A stretch of DNA of 6,078 nt from B21-G16 sp003644825 [NCBI: Candidatus Zhuqueibacterota bacterium] (GTDB taxonomy: Bacteria; SM23-31; B21-G16): positions 1 to 6,078 of the forward strand of contig QNDJ01000120.1 of NCBI GenBank assembly GCA_003644825.1. Direction: 5' to 3'. Every line of letters starts with the position of its first letter. Positions within the stretch are counted from its first letter, which is position 1. This document shows, piece by piece, positions 1-5,859 of this stretch. The notes below the pieces were generated by a model. The model was given only the letters and a program-made list of their open reading frames with translations. It had not been told where the DNA came from and did no database searches. The translations under genes were made by a program, and so were the position numbers.

Positions 1-545
1 GGATGGCAGGAATAAACAACAAAAAATCCTGCAGGTTTCCCCCCCGGGTCATCTACTCTTAAAAATCTAACAGTTCTGTCGATTTTTCCTTCTGGATTAT
101 TTCTATTATAAGATAGATTTACTTCATTTTTACCATAAAAAATCTTCGATGGTATTAAATTTTTATCTGCATTAATTACTGATTCTACAACCGAGTTGTG
201 TAGAAAATTTAACCATTCGTCATCTATTTTGCCACAGTTTCTCAGGAATATTGTCGCAGGACCTGAGTGAGTATGAGTGGCAATAAGGATAATATTTTCT
301 TCCTGAACTTCAATTTTCCTTGATATATTTTTCCTGATTACATTAACAGATTCTTCAGAAAAAGCAAGAATATCGCAGGATATTATTACTAATTTTAAGC
401 TGGATGTTTTTATAACCCATGCTGATGAGTATAAAGAGTCATGTAGCCCGATAGATTTTCCTATTCTTGCCACATAACCGGTAAGCTCAATACCTGCGGG
501 TGGTGTTATTTCGGTTCTTGAAAATCCTGATTTAAATTCCATCAT
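1..545 (-). CDS. Neutral/alkaline ceramidase-like hydrolase, N-terminal part (truncated by window edge)
   Basis: My translation of the minus strand gives 181 full codons from ATG at 545, open to the window edge. It begins MMEFKSGFSRTEITPPAGIE, the usual opening of neutral/alkaline non-lysosomal ceramidase N-terminal domains (PF04734 type: G-F-x-R-x-x-I-T-P-P-x-G). It continues with the zinc-site motif ATHTHSGPAT (residues 89-98) and ends in VRFLRVDDPGGKPAGFFVVY followed by SCHP, matching the family's RF...DD..GKP...-Y-x-CHP block, whose His is a likely second metal ligand. Family members cleave the N-acyl bond of ceramide, but many bacterial homologues have no demonstrated substrate. There is no signal peptide, so the product looks cytoplasmic, unlike classical secreted ceramidases. 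The first ATG is chosen because GAGGG lies 10 nt upstream; the adjacent second ATG (542) is possible. The gene diverges from the 689 gene and may share control. The family call is firm, the substrate is not. Confidence 0.85.
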   Translation of the reverse strand, partial: MMEFKSGFSRTEITPPAGIELTGYVARIGKSIGLHDSLYSSAWVIKTSSLKLVIISCDILAFSEESVNVIRKNISRKIEVQEENIILIATHTHSGPATIFLRNCGKIDDEWLNFLHNSVVESVINADKNLIPSKIFYGKNEVNLSYNRNNPEGKIDRTVRFLRVDDPGGKPAGFFVVYSCH

Positions 546-582
546 GAATATCAATCCCTCTGGTAATCTTCAAATTAAATTT

Positions 583-588
583 ATTGTA
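583..588 (-). promoter_or_regulatory. Possible -10 element for the ceramidase-like gene
   Basis: On the minus strand this reads TACAAT, five of six matches to TATAAT, about 38 nt before the start codon. That leaves a leader of roughly 30 nt containing the GAGGG ribosome site. No convincing -35 hexamer lies at the right distance, so the call is weak. It overlaps the inverted repeat at 584-600. Confidence 0.25.
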
Positions 589-600
589 AAATAATTACAA
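584..600. promoter_or_regulatory. Inverted repeat TTGTAA-N5-TTACAA, candidate operator
   Basis: Two perfect 6-bp arms, 584-589 and 595-600, are separated by five bases in the divergent intergenic region. The repeat overlaps the possible -10 of the minus-strand gene, where a bound dimeric regulator would block it. The arms are A/T rich, so chance occurrence is a real possibility. I cannot name the regulator. Confidence 0.3.
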
Positions 601-617
601 GAAAAATAAAAAAAGGT

Positions 618-646
618 TTTTCTTAATCGATTAAAATAGATATATT
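618..646 (+). promoter_or_regulatory. Possible promoter for the GHL10-symporter pair
   Basis: TATATT at 641-646 matches the -10 consensus at five of six positions and lies 42 nt before the ATG at 689. The -35 region 17 bp upstream (around 618-623, TTTTCT) is poor, which would suit an activated or weak promoter. The palindrome at 623-634 sits between the two elements. The call rests on position and the -10 only. Confidence 0.25.
623..634. promoter_or_regulatory. Palindrome TTAATCGATTAA, LacI-family-type operator candidate
   Basis: This is a perfect 12-bp palindrome with a central CG flanked by AAT/ATT. LacI-family repressors typically bind even palindromes centred on CG (cre and PurR sites share this form). 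It lies in the spacer of the candidate plus-strand promoter, so binding would block transcription of the glycosidase-symporter pair and perhaps affect the divergent gene. No LacI-type gene lies in the window, so the regulator would be encoded elsewhere. The background is A/T rich, but the CG-centred symmetry is less likely by chance than an all-A/T palindrome. Confidence 0.4.
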
Positions 647-688
647 CAAAATAAATAAATAAAGATTAACCATTCAGACGGGGGTAAA

Positions 689-2431
689 ATGAAAAGAGGT
701 ATAATTTTATTTACGATTTTATTTATTTCACTATGTCAGAACAGCAGAATATTCAGTCAGAATAAACAGAAGCTGGAAGGAAGAGCAATATGGGCGGTAC
801 CTGCAAATGCAGGAAAAACAGAAAAATCGGTCAAAGAGTTTGTTCTGAAGTGTAAAAAAGCAAATATAAATATTATTGTTATGCTTGTGAAAAATACCGG
901 TGGTAGAATTTTCTGGCATAGTAAGAAATTCCATGAAGCAATTGACCCGAACTGGAAAGATTTTGATATGCTGAAGTATCTTGTTGATGAAGCTCATAAA
1001 TACGGAATCAGGGTTCATGCGTGGTTTTGTGATTTTCCTGAAGGGAAAGATTCTCCTGCGTATAAAAATTACCCGGAATGGGCAATGTTGAACCCTGAAG
1101 GTAAAACTACTACAAGCGAATTCCTGGCAAATGGTAGGCCCTATTATATGGTATGGATGTGTCCTGCGAGAAGACCCGGATATACGGACCAATGGCTTAT
1201 TCCAATGATTGAGGAAGTTACCCGGCTTTATAACATTGATGGAATACATCATGATTATGTTAGATACCCTGGAGATGTAGCCCCGAATGATTACTGCTTC
1301 TGCGATTATTGCCTTGAGAATATGTTAAGTTATAACCATTTGCATTATGAATCTATGCCTGATCTGTTCATAAAGTTGAATGAAGTTCTACCAAAAAAGG
1401 AAGCAAACTGGTGGTCCGATAATACTGCCAAACCAAAAAACTGGAATAAAATGACAAGAAAGGAAAAGGCTGACTTCTTCAGAAAAGGAAGTTATATAAA
1501 AAATGGGCTCAAAGATATGAATTATTTTTTCTTTGAATACAGAAGTGATGCCATAAAAAGATTTATCAGAGAATCCTGGGAAGCTGTTCACAAAATCAGA
1601 CCAGATATTGAAGTTTCTGCAGCTGTTTTTAAGAATCCTCAGGTCAGTGGTAGGTTTATAGGACAGAGATGGAGAGACTTTGCCCCCTGGATTAACATTA
1701 TGATGCCTATGTCCTACAGAAGTCATTTTCAGGGTGATTTTGAAACGTTCTTGAAACTTCTGGAAGAGTATTCAAGATATGAAGTAAAATGGGCTAAAGG
1801 ATTAACTCACCTCTACCTGGGAATTACTGCCCATTACATTTACAAAGAAGAATATGAACCTCTAAATAATATATATAATCTGCTGAACAAAGCAAAGAAT
1901 AAAACTTATGAAAAAAACTGGAATAAAAACATCCAGAGGAGTTACCAGCAAATTAAAAAAAATCTCAGTAATTCTGCCCCTTCCCTTGAAGTGAAAATAT
2001 CTTCTCTTGTAAAAAAGATTTCTGAAAAAGATTTAACTTCAGTTATTCCATTATTAAATGAAATTGATACACTGAGAAAAAATCCACCGCCGGGTTTTTA
2101 TCCTGGAGAAAAATTGAAAAAGGCTATAGAAGCAGTGAGGAGAGGTGGTGTTGAAGGTGTTGTTATATTTGCCGCTTCTCATATTGAAAACAAGAAGTTG
2201 TGGAGTACCCTTGAAGAGGCATTCAGTGAACCTTCTCGTCCACCTGATAAGGCTTTGCCCATTCAGACTCTTCAGATTGAAAAAATAAGCAATGATGAAA
2301 AAAGAATTGATAAACTTGAAAAAATGGTATATTTTTTCCAGATAACTTCAATAATACTTGCTGTTTTATTTCTTGCTACAATTTTTATCAGTATAAAATC
2401 GTTTAAAAGATTAAAAAATGTTCGAAAATGA
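689..2431 (+). CDS. Secreted, membrane-anchored GHL10-like (family-10-like) glycoside hydrolase
   Basis: 580 residues. An N-terminal signal peptide (KR, then a hydrophobic run at 5-15, likely cleavage near IFS|Q at 23/24) leads into a GHL10/DUF187-like (beta/alpha)8 domain starting at EGRAIWAVPAN (30-40). Supporting blocks are DEAHKYGIRVHAWF (100-113), YPEWAMLNPEGK (128-139) and YNIDGIHHDYVRYPGD (181-196), the last matching the family's D-G-I-H-x-D-D/Y signature with D184 and D189 as likely active-site acids. The barrel appears to close at GVEGVVIFAASHI (487-499). Between about 385 and 470 is a Lys/Asn-rich helical insertion. A short heptad-like stretch (531-546) precedes a transmembrane helix (about 547-569) and a basic tail, so the enzyme should be tethered with its catalytic domain outside the cytoplasm. 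A CxCxxC cluster lies at 203-208. The start is supported by the signal peptide and GGGGG 4 nt upstream. It overlaps the symporter gene by ATGA. The family call is good; the substrate is unknown. Confidence 0.85.
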   Translation: MKRGIILFTILFISLCQNSRIFSQNKQKLEGRAIWAVPANAGKTEKSVKEFVLKCKKANINIIVMLVKNTGGRIFWHSKKFHEAIDPNWKDFDMLKYLVDEAHKYGIRVHAWFCDFPEGKDSPAYKNYPEWAMLNPEGKTTTSEFLANGRPYYMVWMCPARRPGYTDQWLIPMIEEVTRLYNIDGIHHDYVRYPGDVAPNDYCFCDYCLENMLSYNHLHYESMPDLFIKLNEVLPKKEANWWSDNTAKPKNWNKMTRKEKADFFRKGSYIKNGLKDMNYFFFEYRSDAIKRFIRESWEAVHKIRPDIEVSAAVFKNPQVSGRFIGQRWRDFAPWINIMMPMSYRSHFQGDFETFLKLLEEYSRYEVKWAKGLTHLYLGITAHYIYKEEYEPLNNIYNLLNKAKNKTYEKNWNKNIQRSYQQIKKNLSNSAPSLEVKISSLVKKISEKDLTSVIPLLNEIDTLRKNPPPGFYPGEKLKKAIEAVRRGGVEGVVIFAASHIENKKLWSTLEEAFSEPSRPPDKALPIQTLQIEKISNDEKRIDKLEKMVYFFQITSIILAVLFLATIFISIKSFKRLKNVRK

Positions 2432-4176
2432 GCCAGTTAGATTGGTTAATTGTTTTTTTGTATATATTGATTATCCTTTTTATTGGGTTGTATTTTTCAA
2501 GGAGAGCTGGTAAGAGTATAGAGGATTACTTTTTAGCCGGTAGAAAACTTCCCTGGTGGATACTCGGTATTTCTGCAACAGCCACGTATAGTGATGCCGG
2601 GCTTGCACCTGCTGTTACAATGCTCGTATTTACTGGTGGGTTACTCGGAAACGGCGTCTGGTGGATATCTTATATGGTCTGGATGCCCCTTGTAGCAGTT
2701 ATATGGTCTAAATTATGGAGAAGACTTGGCGTTTTAACTACTGCAGAATTGATTGAAGTTCGATATAGTGGAAAAATGGCAGGGATATTCAGAGGAGTTT
2801 ATGCTTTTTTTATGTGTTTTGGTTTTGCTGTAATCCTGATGGGGTATGTAACAGGATGGCTTGAGAGTGCCCTTACACCAATATTGGGCTGGTCTGGCTT
2901 CAAAATGATGATAATATTTGGTGTTGTAGCGATGTTTTACACTTTTTTATCCGGGTTATTTGGAGCAGCCTACTCTGATTTTCCACAATTTTTGATTTTT
3001 CTAACCGGTAACATCATTTTCCTGCCAATTTTAATAGATAAAGCAGGTGGATGGGAAACAATTCACAACAATATTTATGCTTTAAGAGGTATGGATGGAG
3101 GAAATCAATTTTTTAAAGTTTTTCTTCCTGCTGAAGGACTGGGAGGATTGACGATTTTTGCTTTTGTTGTTCAGGGACTTTTCTTTGCAGCCTCACCTGC
3201 TGGAGGAGAGGGGTTTACTGCTCAGAGGTTTATGGCAGCAAAAAATGAGTTTCATGCTCAGGTTGGTCAGTTCCTGAATGCATTTCTTACACTTGTGGTA
3301 AGAGTATTTCCTTTTCTTGTAATAGGCATTGTAGGGGCTTCTCTTTATTCACTCGATTCAATAAAGGAACCAGGGGATTTATGGGCAATTCTCGTTTCCC
3401 GGTATTCTGTTTCAGGATTAACAGGTTTACTTGTAGCTGGAATTATTGCCGCTTATATGTCAACTATTGACACTGAAATTAACTGGGGCGCTTCATATCT
3501 GTTAAATGATATATATAAAAGATTTATAAAAAAAGATGCTTCAAAAAAACATTATGTATGGGTCAGCAGGTTTTTAAGTATTCTAATGCTTGTTTTTGCA
3601 ATTCTTATCGCCCACTACCTTGTAGATGAAATGAAAGCCTGGTTTCTCTTTATTAATTCTGTTATGGTAGCCTTCCTTTTGCCTTTGAGCTGGCTTCGTT
3701 TTTTCTGGTACCGATTGAATATTTATGGTGAAATGTCCGCAATTATTGGCAGCATACCCCTCGGATATTTTATATGGTTTGTAATGGATTTTAAGGATAA
3801 ACCTTTTTACCAGGGTTTTCTGCTTTTATTTGGTGCAGGGTTATTAATTATTCTTATTGTTACTATTCTTACAAGACCTGAAAAAAAGGAAACACTGATG
3901 GATTTTTACAATAGATGTAAACCCCCGGGGTTCTGGAAAGTAATTACTTCTGAGCTTAAAAAAGAGGAAACTATACAGCGAAAAAAAGAGATAATTAATG
4001 ATATAACGGATTGTCTTATAGGAATAGTAATTTGCGGTGGTAGTATTATGTCAGTTATAAGTATACTTGCTCAGAATCCTGTTATCTTTATTTTTTCTGC
4101 GACAATCACAATTATGTGTATATTTTTATTCATAAGAAGATGGAAGAAAAAAGAAGTGTTCAGTAGTTTAAGATGA
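2428..4176 (+). CDS. Sodium:solute symporter (SSS family) of unknown substrate
   Basis: 582 residues, an inner-membrane transporter driven by a sodium gradient. Residues 6-23 form the first helix. SIEDYFLAGRKLPWW (30-44) is the classic SSS N-terminal block, followed by the unwound-helix region GISATATYSDAGLAP (47-61). The core signature LVAGIIAAYMSTIDTEINWG (335-354) and ASYLLNDIYKRF match the SSS helix that carries the Na2 site; by alignment with vSGLT, A342, S345 and T346 are likely sodium ligands. I count about 13 core membrane segments, then a charged loop with RPEKKETLMDFYNRCKPPGF (483-501) and two more helices (526-547, 551-569), ending in a basic tail. The PPGFW-containing tail occurs in a subgroup of long SSS proteins often found beside glycan-degradation genes. 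The start codon overlaps the upstream stop (ATGA) with no clear ribosome site, indicating translational coupling to the glycosidase and hence a shared pathway. Sugar or sugar-acid uptake is plausible but not shown. Confidence 0.92.
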   Translation: MSQLDWLIVFLYILIILFIGLYFSRRAGKSIEDYFLAGRKLPWWILGISATATYSDAGLAPAVTMLVFTGGLLGNGVWWISYMVWMPLVAVIWSKLWRRLGVLTTAELIEVRYSGKMAGIFRGVYAFFMCFGFAVILMGYVTGWLESALTPILGWSGFKMMIIFGVVAMFYTFLSGLFGAAYSDFPQFLIFLTGNIIFLPILIDKAGGWETIHNNIYALRGMDGGNQFFKVFLPAEGLGGLTIFAFVVQGLFFAASPAGGEGFTAQRFMAAKNEFHAQVGQFLNAFLTLVVRVFPFLVIGIVGASLYSLDSIKEPGDLWAILVSRYSVSGLTGLLVAGIIAAYMSTIDTEINWGASYLLNDIYKRFIKKDASKKHYVWVSRFLSILMLVFAILIAHYLVDEMKAWFLFINSVMVAFLLPLSWLRFFWYRLNIYGEMSAIIGSIPLGYFIWFVMDFKDKPFYQGFLLLFGAGLLIILIVTILTRPEKKETLMDFYNRCKPPGFWKVITSELKKEETIQRKKEIINDITDCLIGIVICGGSIMSVISILAQNPVIFIFSATITIMCIFLFIRRWKKKEVFSSLR

Positions 4177-4187
4177 AACTATATTCA

Positions 4188-4216
4188 TCTTGAAATTCCT
4201 TGACATTAATTCAAGA
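4188..4216. repeat. Inverted repeat TCTTGAA-N15-TTCAAGA around the -35 element
   Basis: Perfect 7-bp arms at 4188-4194 and 4210-4216 flank the TTGACA hexamer. Their centres are 22 bp apart, about two helical turns, the geometry of a dimeric regulator binding one face of DNA. As RNA it would be a weak stem with a 15-nt loop followed by A residues, so it is not an intrinsic terminator for the symporter gene. Confidence 0.3.
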
Positions 4217-4228
4217 AAAATTTAAATT
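4200..4228 (+). promoter_or_regulatory. Candidate sigma-70-type promoter for the alpha/beta hydrolase gene
   Basis: A perfect TTGACA (4200-4205) is followed after exactly 17 bp by TAAATT (4223-4228, four of six matches). Transcription would start near 4235, giving a leader of about 49 nt that contains the strong ribosome site. It lies in the 107-bp gap after the symporter gene, so the hydrolase could be expressed separately from the upstream pair. Read-through from upstream is also possible because no terminator is visible in the gap. Confidence 0.5.
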
Positions 4229-4267
4229 TTAATCCTGACTTAACTAACCTGTTGTAAAATTTATAAT

Positions 4268-4274
4268 AGGGAGG
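4268..4274 (+). promoter_or_regulatory. Strong ribosome binding site AGGGAGG
   Basis: AGGGAGG lies 9 nt before ATG 4284 and is by far the best Shine-Dalgarno match in the window. It fixes the start of the hydrolase gene and shows that the host uses anti-SD pairing. A TATAAT string directly precedes it. Confidence 0.8.
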
Positions 4275-4283
4275 AAGCCACTA

Positions 4284-5360
4284 ATGAAAACCAGGTCATT
4301 CATTGTTAGTATTGTCATTTTACTTTTATTTTTATCATCATCTTTTGCCCAGCAGAAAGAATCAGCAAACATTGAAACTTTATTGCAGTATATTAAAAAG
4401 ATTGATAGCAGGCAGGAATCTATGCGTCATTATTTTGATATGCTTGGCAAAAAAATTGATGATGTTCTGTGGTATTTTAAAGTTGGAGACATTGCAGAAA
4501 TTGACAAAGTAAGGTTCACAAGTGTTCCACCAAGGGTTATTAAAAATCCAAAAAGATATGGAGCCAAAAATCCTGTGAAATTTTATTCTTATGTTTTTAT
4601 TCCAAAGAACATTGACAGAACAAAGAAATATCCATTATTACTTTTTCCCCACGGAGGTGTTCATTCAAATTTCAGCACCTATTACACTCATATTGTAAGG
4701 GAACTGATTAAACAGGGTTATTGTATCATAGCAAGTGAATACAGAGGAAGTACCGGATACGGAGAAGGGTTCTATAAGTTAATAGATTATGGAGGACTGG
4801 AAGTTGAGGATGTTTTTAAAGGAAGAGAATATATGCTTGAAAATTACAGTTTCATAGACCCTGAACGGGTCGGCATTCTTGGCTGGAGTCATGGAGGGTT
4901 AATAACCCTGATGAATATTTTTAACCATCCAGAAGCGTTCAAAGTAGCCTTTGCAGGTGTTCCAGTCAGTGACCTTGTTGCGAGAATGGGTTATGCTACT
5001 GAAGGATACAGAAAGTTATACTCGGCAGAATATCACATAGGGAAAACTGCTCATGAGGATGTTGAAGAATACCGCCGACGTTCGCCTGTATGGAATGCAC
5101 ATAAGCTACAAACTCCTCTGTTGATACATACAAATACAAACGATGAAGATGTAAATGTGCTTGAAGTTGAGAGTTTAATCAGAGCTCTAAAAGCTGAAGG
5201 AAAAAAGTTCGAATATCAAATATTTAAGGATTATCCTGGAGGACACAGTTTTGACAGACTGGACTCTAAAACTGCAAAAAAAATAAGATTGAAAATATAT
5301 AAATTCCTTGCAGGATATTTGAATCCACCCAATCCCTTTAATAATGTAGATGAATTTTAA
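4284..5360 (+). CDS. Exported alpha/beta hydrolase, prolyl-oligopeptidase (S9)-like catalytic domain
   Basis: 358 residues. A signal peptide (MKTRS, hydrophobic 6-20, likely cleavage after SSSFA at 22) marks export. A predicted helical, charged region (about 25-70) precedes the hydrolase fold. Visible fold elements are YPLLLFPHGGVHS (116-128, HGG oxyanion-hole motif), SEYRGSTGYGEGF (151-163), ERVGILGWSHGG (194-205, nucleophile S202 in G-W-S-H-G), IHTNTNDEDVNV (281-292, acid most likely D287) and YPGGHSF (317-323, H321). The triad is therefore complete. The S9 beta-propeller is absent, so this is a stand-alone catalytic domain, as in many esterases and acylaminoacyl-peptidase-like proteins; it may cleave an ester (for example glycan decorations) or a small peptide. 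It follows the symporter gene by 107 bp with its own candidate promoter and a strong ribosome site. The fold and triad are clear; the substrate is not determined. Confidence 0.88.
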   Translation: MKTRSFIVSIVILLLFLSSSFAQQKESANIETLLQYIKKIDSRQESMRHYFDMLGKKIDDVLWYFKVGDIAEIDKVRFTSVPPRVIKNPKRYGAKNPVKFYSYVFIPKNIDRTKKYPLLLFPHGGVHSNFSTYYTHIVRELIKQGYCIIASEYRGSTGYGEGFYKLIDYGGLEVEDVFKGREYMLENYSFIDPERVGILGWSHGGLITLMNIFNHPEAFKVAFAGVPVSDLVARMGYATEGYRKLYSAEYHIGKTAHEDVEEYRRRSPVWNAHKLQTPLLIHTNTNDEDVNVLEVESLIRALKAEGKKFEYQIFKDYPGGHSFDRLDSKTAKKIRLKIYKFLAGYLNPPNPFNNVDEF

Positions 5361-5471
5361 TGATGTAAACCTGAACTTCTTTAAATTTTTCAGGAAATAA
5401 ATCTGGACAAAAGTAATAATCTCAGATTAGAAGTTCTGTTTGAACCTGATTAGCAAATTTCAATATTTTGA
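5361..5471. other. Non-coding stretch after the hydrolase gene
   Basis: No intact gene is seen. Short open stretches change frame: one from ATG 5350 runs only to TAA 5398-5400, and a second fragment reading FQEINLDKSNNLRLEVLFEP runs in another frame to TAG 5448-5450. These may be the eroded beginning of the decayed gene annotated next, but the evidence is weak here. No terminator with a T-tract follows the hydrolase gene. Confidence 0.35.
5370..5436 (+). repeat. Two overlapping, mutually exclusive inverted repeats
   Basis: CCTGAA (5370-5375) pairs with TTCAGG (5389-5394). The overlapping GAACTTCT (5373-5380) pairs perfectly with AGAAGTTC (5429-5436). The left arms share bases, so only one stem can form at a time. 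Neither is followed by a T run. Chance is a real possibility in this A/T-rich sequence. Confidence 0.25.
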
Positions 5472-5859
5472 AGCCAGATATTGTTTGGCATTGTGCCAAA
5501 AAATATGCCAGAAAAACTTAAATGAAAATATGATATAACTATTTACCCTGAAGGAACAGCTTTTCGGTATCGTACTGAACAGAAATTTTGTTTGCTGGAA
5601 AAATTTATTAAATCATATTTTTGCAGGAGAAATTTACTCTGGTCAATAAATTCTATATACTTTATAAATCCGGGAATTATGAAAAAGCTGAGGAAACTTC
5701 ACAGTATTTCTGCCTGCATATAAAAAAACTTCATTATATGTTAGTTATCTATTTACAAGAGGATTTTATCATTTTACTCTTGGAAACGTGGAAAAAGCAG
5801 AGAAAGAAATTAATCTAACAATCCCATTTTTATTTGATTTTCTTGTGGACAGGAAGTAA
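5472..5859 (+). pseudogene. Decayed TPR-repeat protein gene with frameshifts
   Basis: Protein-like fragments run on from one frame to another. The first (5472-5522) reads FGIVPKNMPEKLK, meets TGA at 5523 and continues in the same frame as KYDITIYPEGTAFRYRTEQK and LLEKFIKSYF (to about 5621). A second frame (open 5612-5815) has NKFYILYKSGNYEKAEE, a good TPR helix pair with conserved G, Y and A positions. A third frame (open 5692-5856, stop 5857-5859) has GFYHFTLGNVEKAEKEI, a second TPR-like unit sharing G-N-x-E-K-A-E. The two glycine codons lie 110 nt apart, one base short of 37 codons. One undamaged TPR protein with a premature stop and at least two indels explains this best. I see no credible start codon or ribosome site. 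I do not recognise the N-terminal part. Sequencing error is an alternative, although the neighbouring genes are intact. Confidence 0.5.
5484..5500 (+). repeat. Short hairpin TTTGGCA-TTG-TGCCAAA
   Basis: Perfect 7-bp arms with a 3-nt loop lie 123 bp after the hydrolase stop. On the plus strand the stem is followed by A residues, and on the minus strand by mixed sequence, so it lacks the T-tract of an intrinsic terminator. It could still stabilise the 3' end of the hydrolase mRNA, or be a chance part of the decayed gene. Confidence 0.3.

Noticed and set aside
39-48. Run of seven C (G on the coding strand) in the ceramidase-like gene as a phase-variation tract or frameshift
   Set aside because: Reading straight through gives the expected family block (DDPGGKPAGFF, then Y-x-CHP), so the frame is intact. 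Seven bases is short for a contingency locus.
674-709. Signal peptide of the glycosidase as a lipoprotein signal (Cys16)
   Set aside because: The residues before Cys16 are I-S-L, and Leu at -1 does not fit a lipobox. A type I site near residue 23 and a C-terminal membrane helix explain localisation better.
731-1252. 173-residue open frame on the minus strand inside the glycosidase gene
   Set aside because: It lies wholly within a well-supported gene. Its translation shows no recognisable motif and it has no ribosome site, so it is an antisense shadow.
1388-1726. 112-residue open frame on the minus strand inside the glycosidase gene
   Set aside because: Antisense shadow of the GHL10 coding sequence, with no motif or upstream signal.
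4217-4230. 14-bp palindrome AAAATTTAAATTTT as an operator
   Set aside because: It consists only of A and T in an A/T-rich gap and overlaps the -10 region, so symmetry is expected fairly often by chance.
4240-4267. Alternative promoter TTAACT-16-TATAAT before the hydrolase gene
   Set aside because: The -10 is perfect, but transcription would start at about 4274, destroying the AGGGAGG ribosome site. The TTGACA promoter upstream is more sensible.
4303-4512. 69-residue open frame overlapping the start of the hydrolase gene
   Set aside because: Out-of-frame shadow within a gene that has a signal peptide and a strong ribosome site.
5621-5818. 65-residue open frame as an intact small TPR protein starting at TTG
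   Set aside because: TTG is a poor start with no ribosome site. The TPR similarity leaves this frame after about 5710 and resumes in another, so it is treated as part of a decayed gene.
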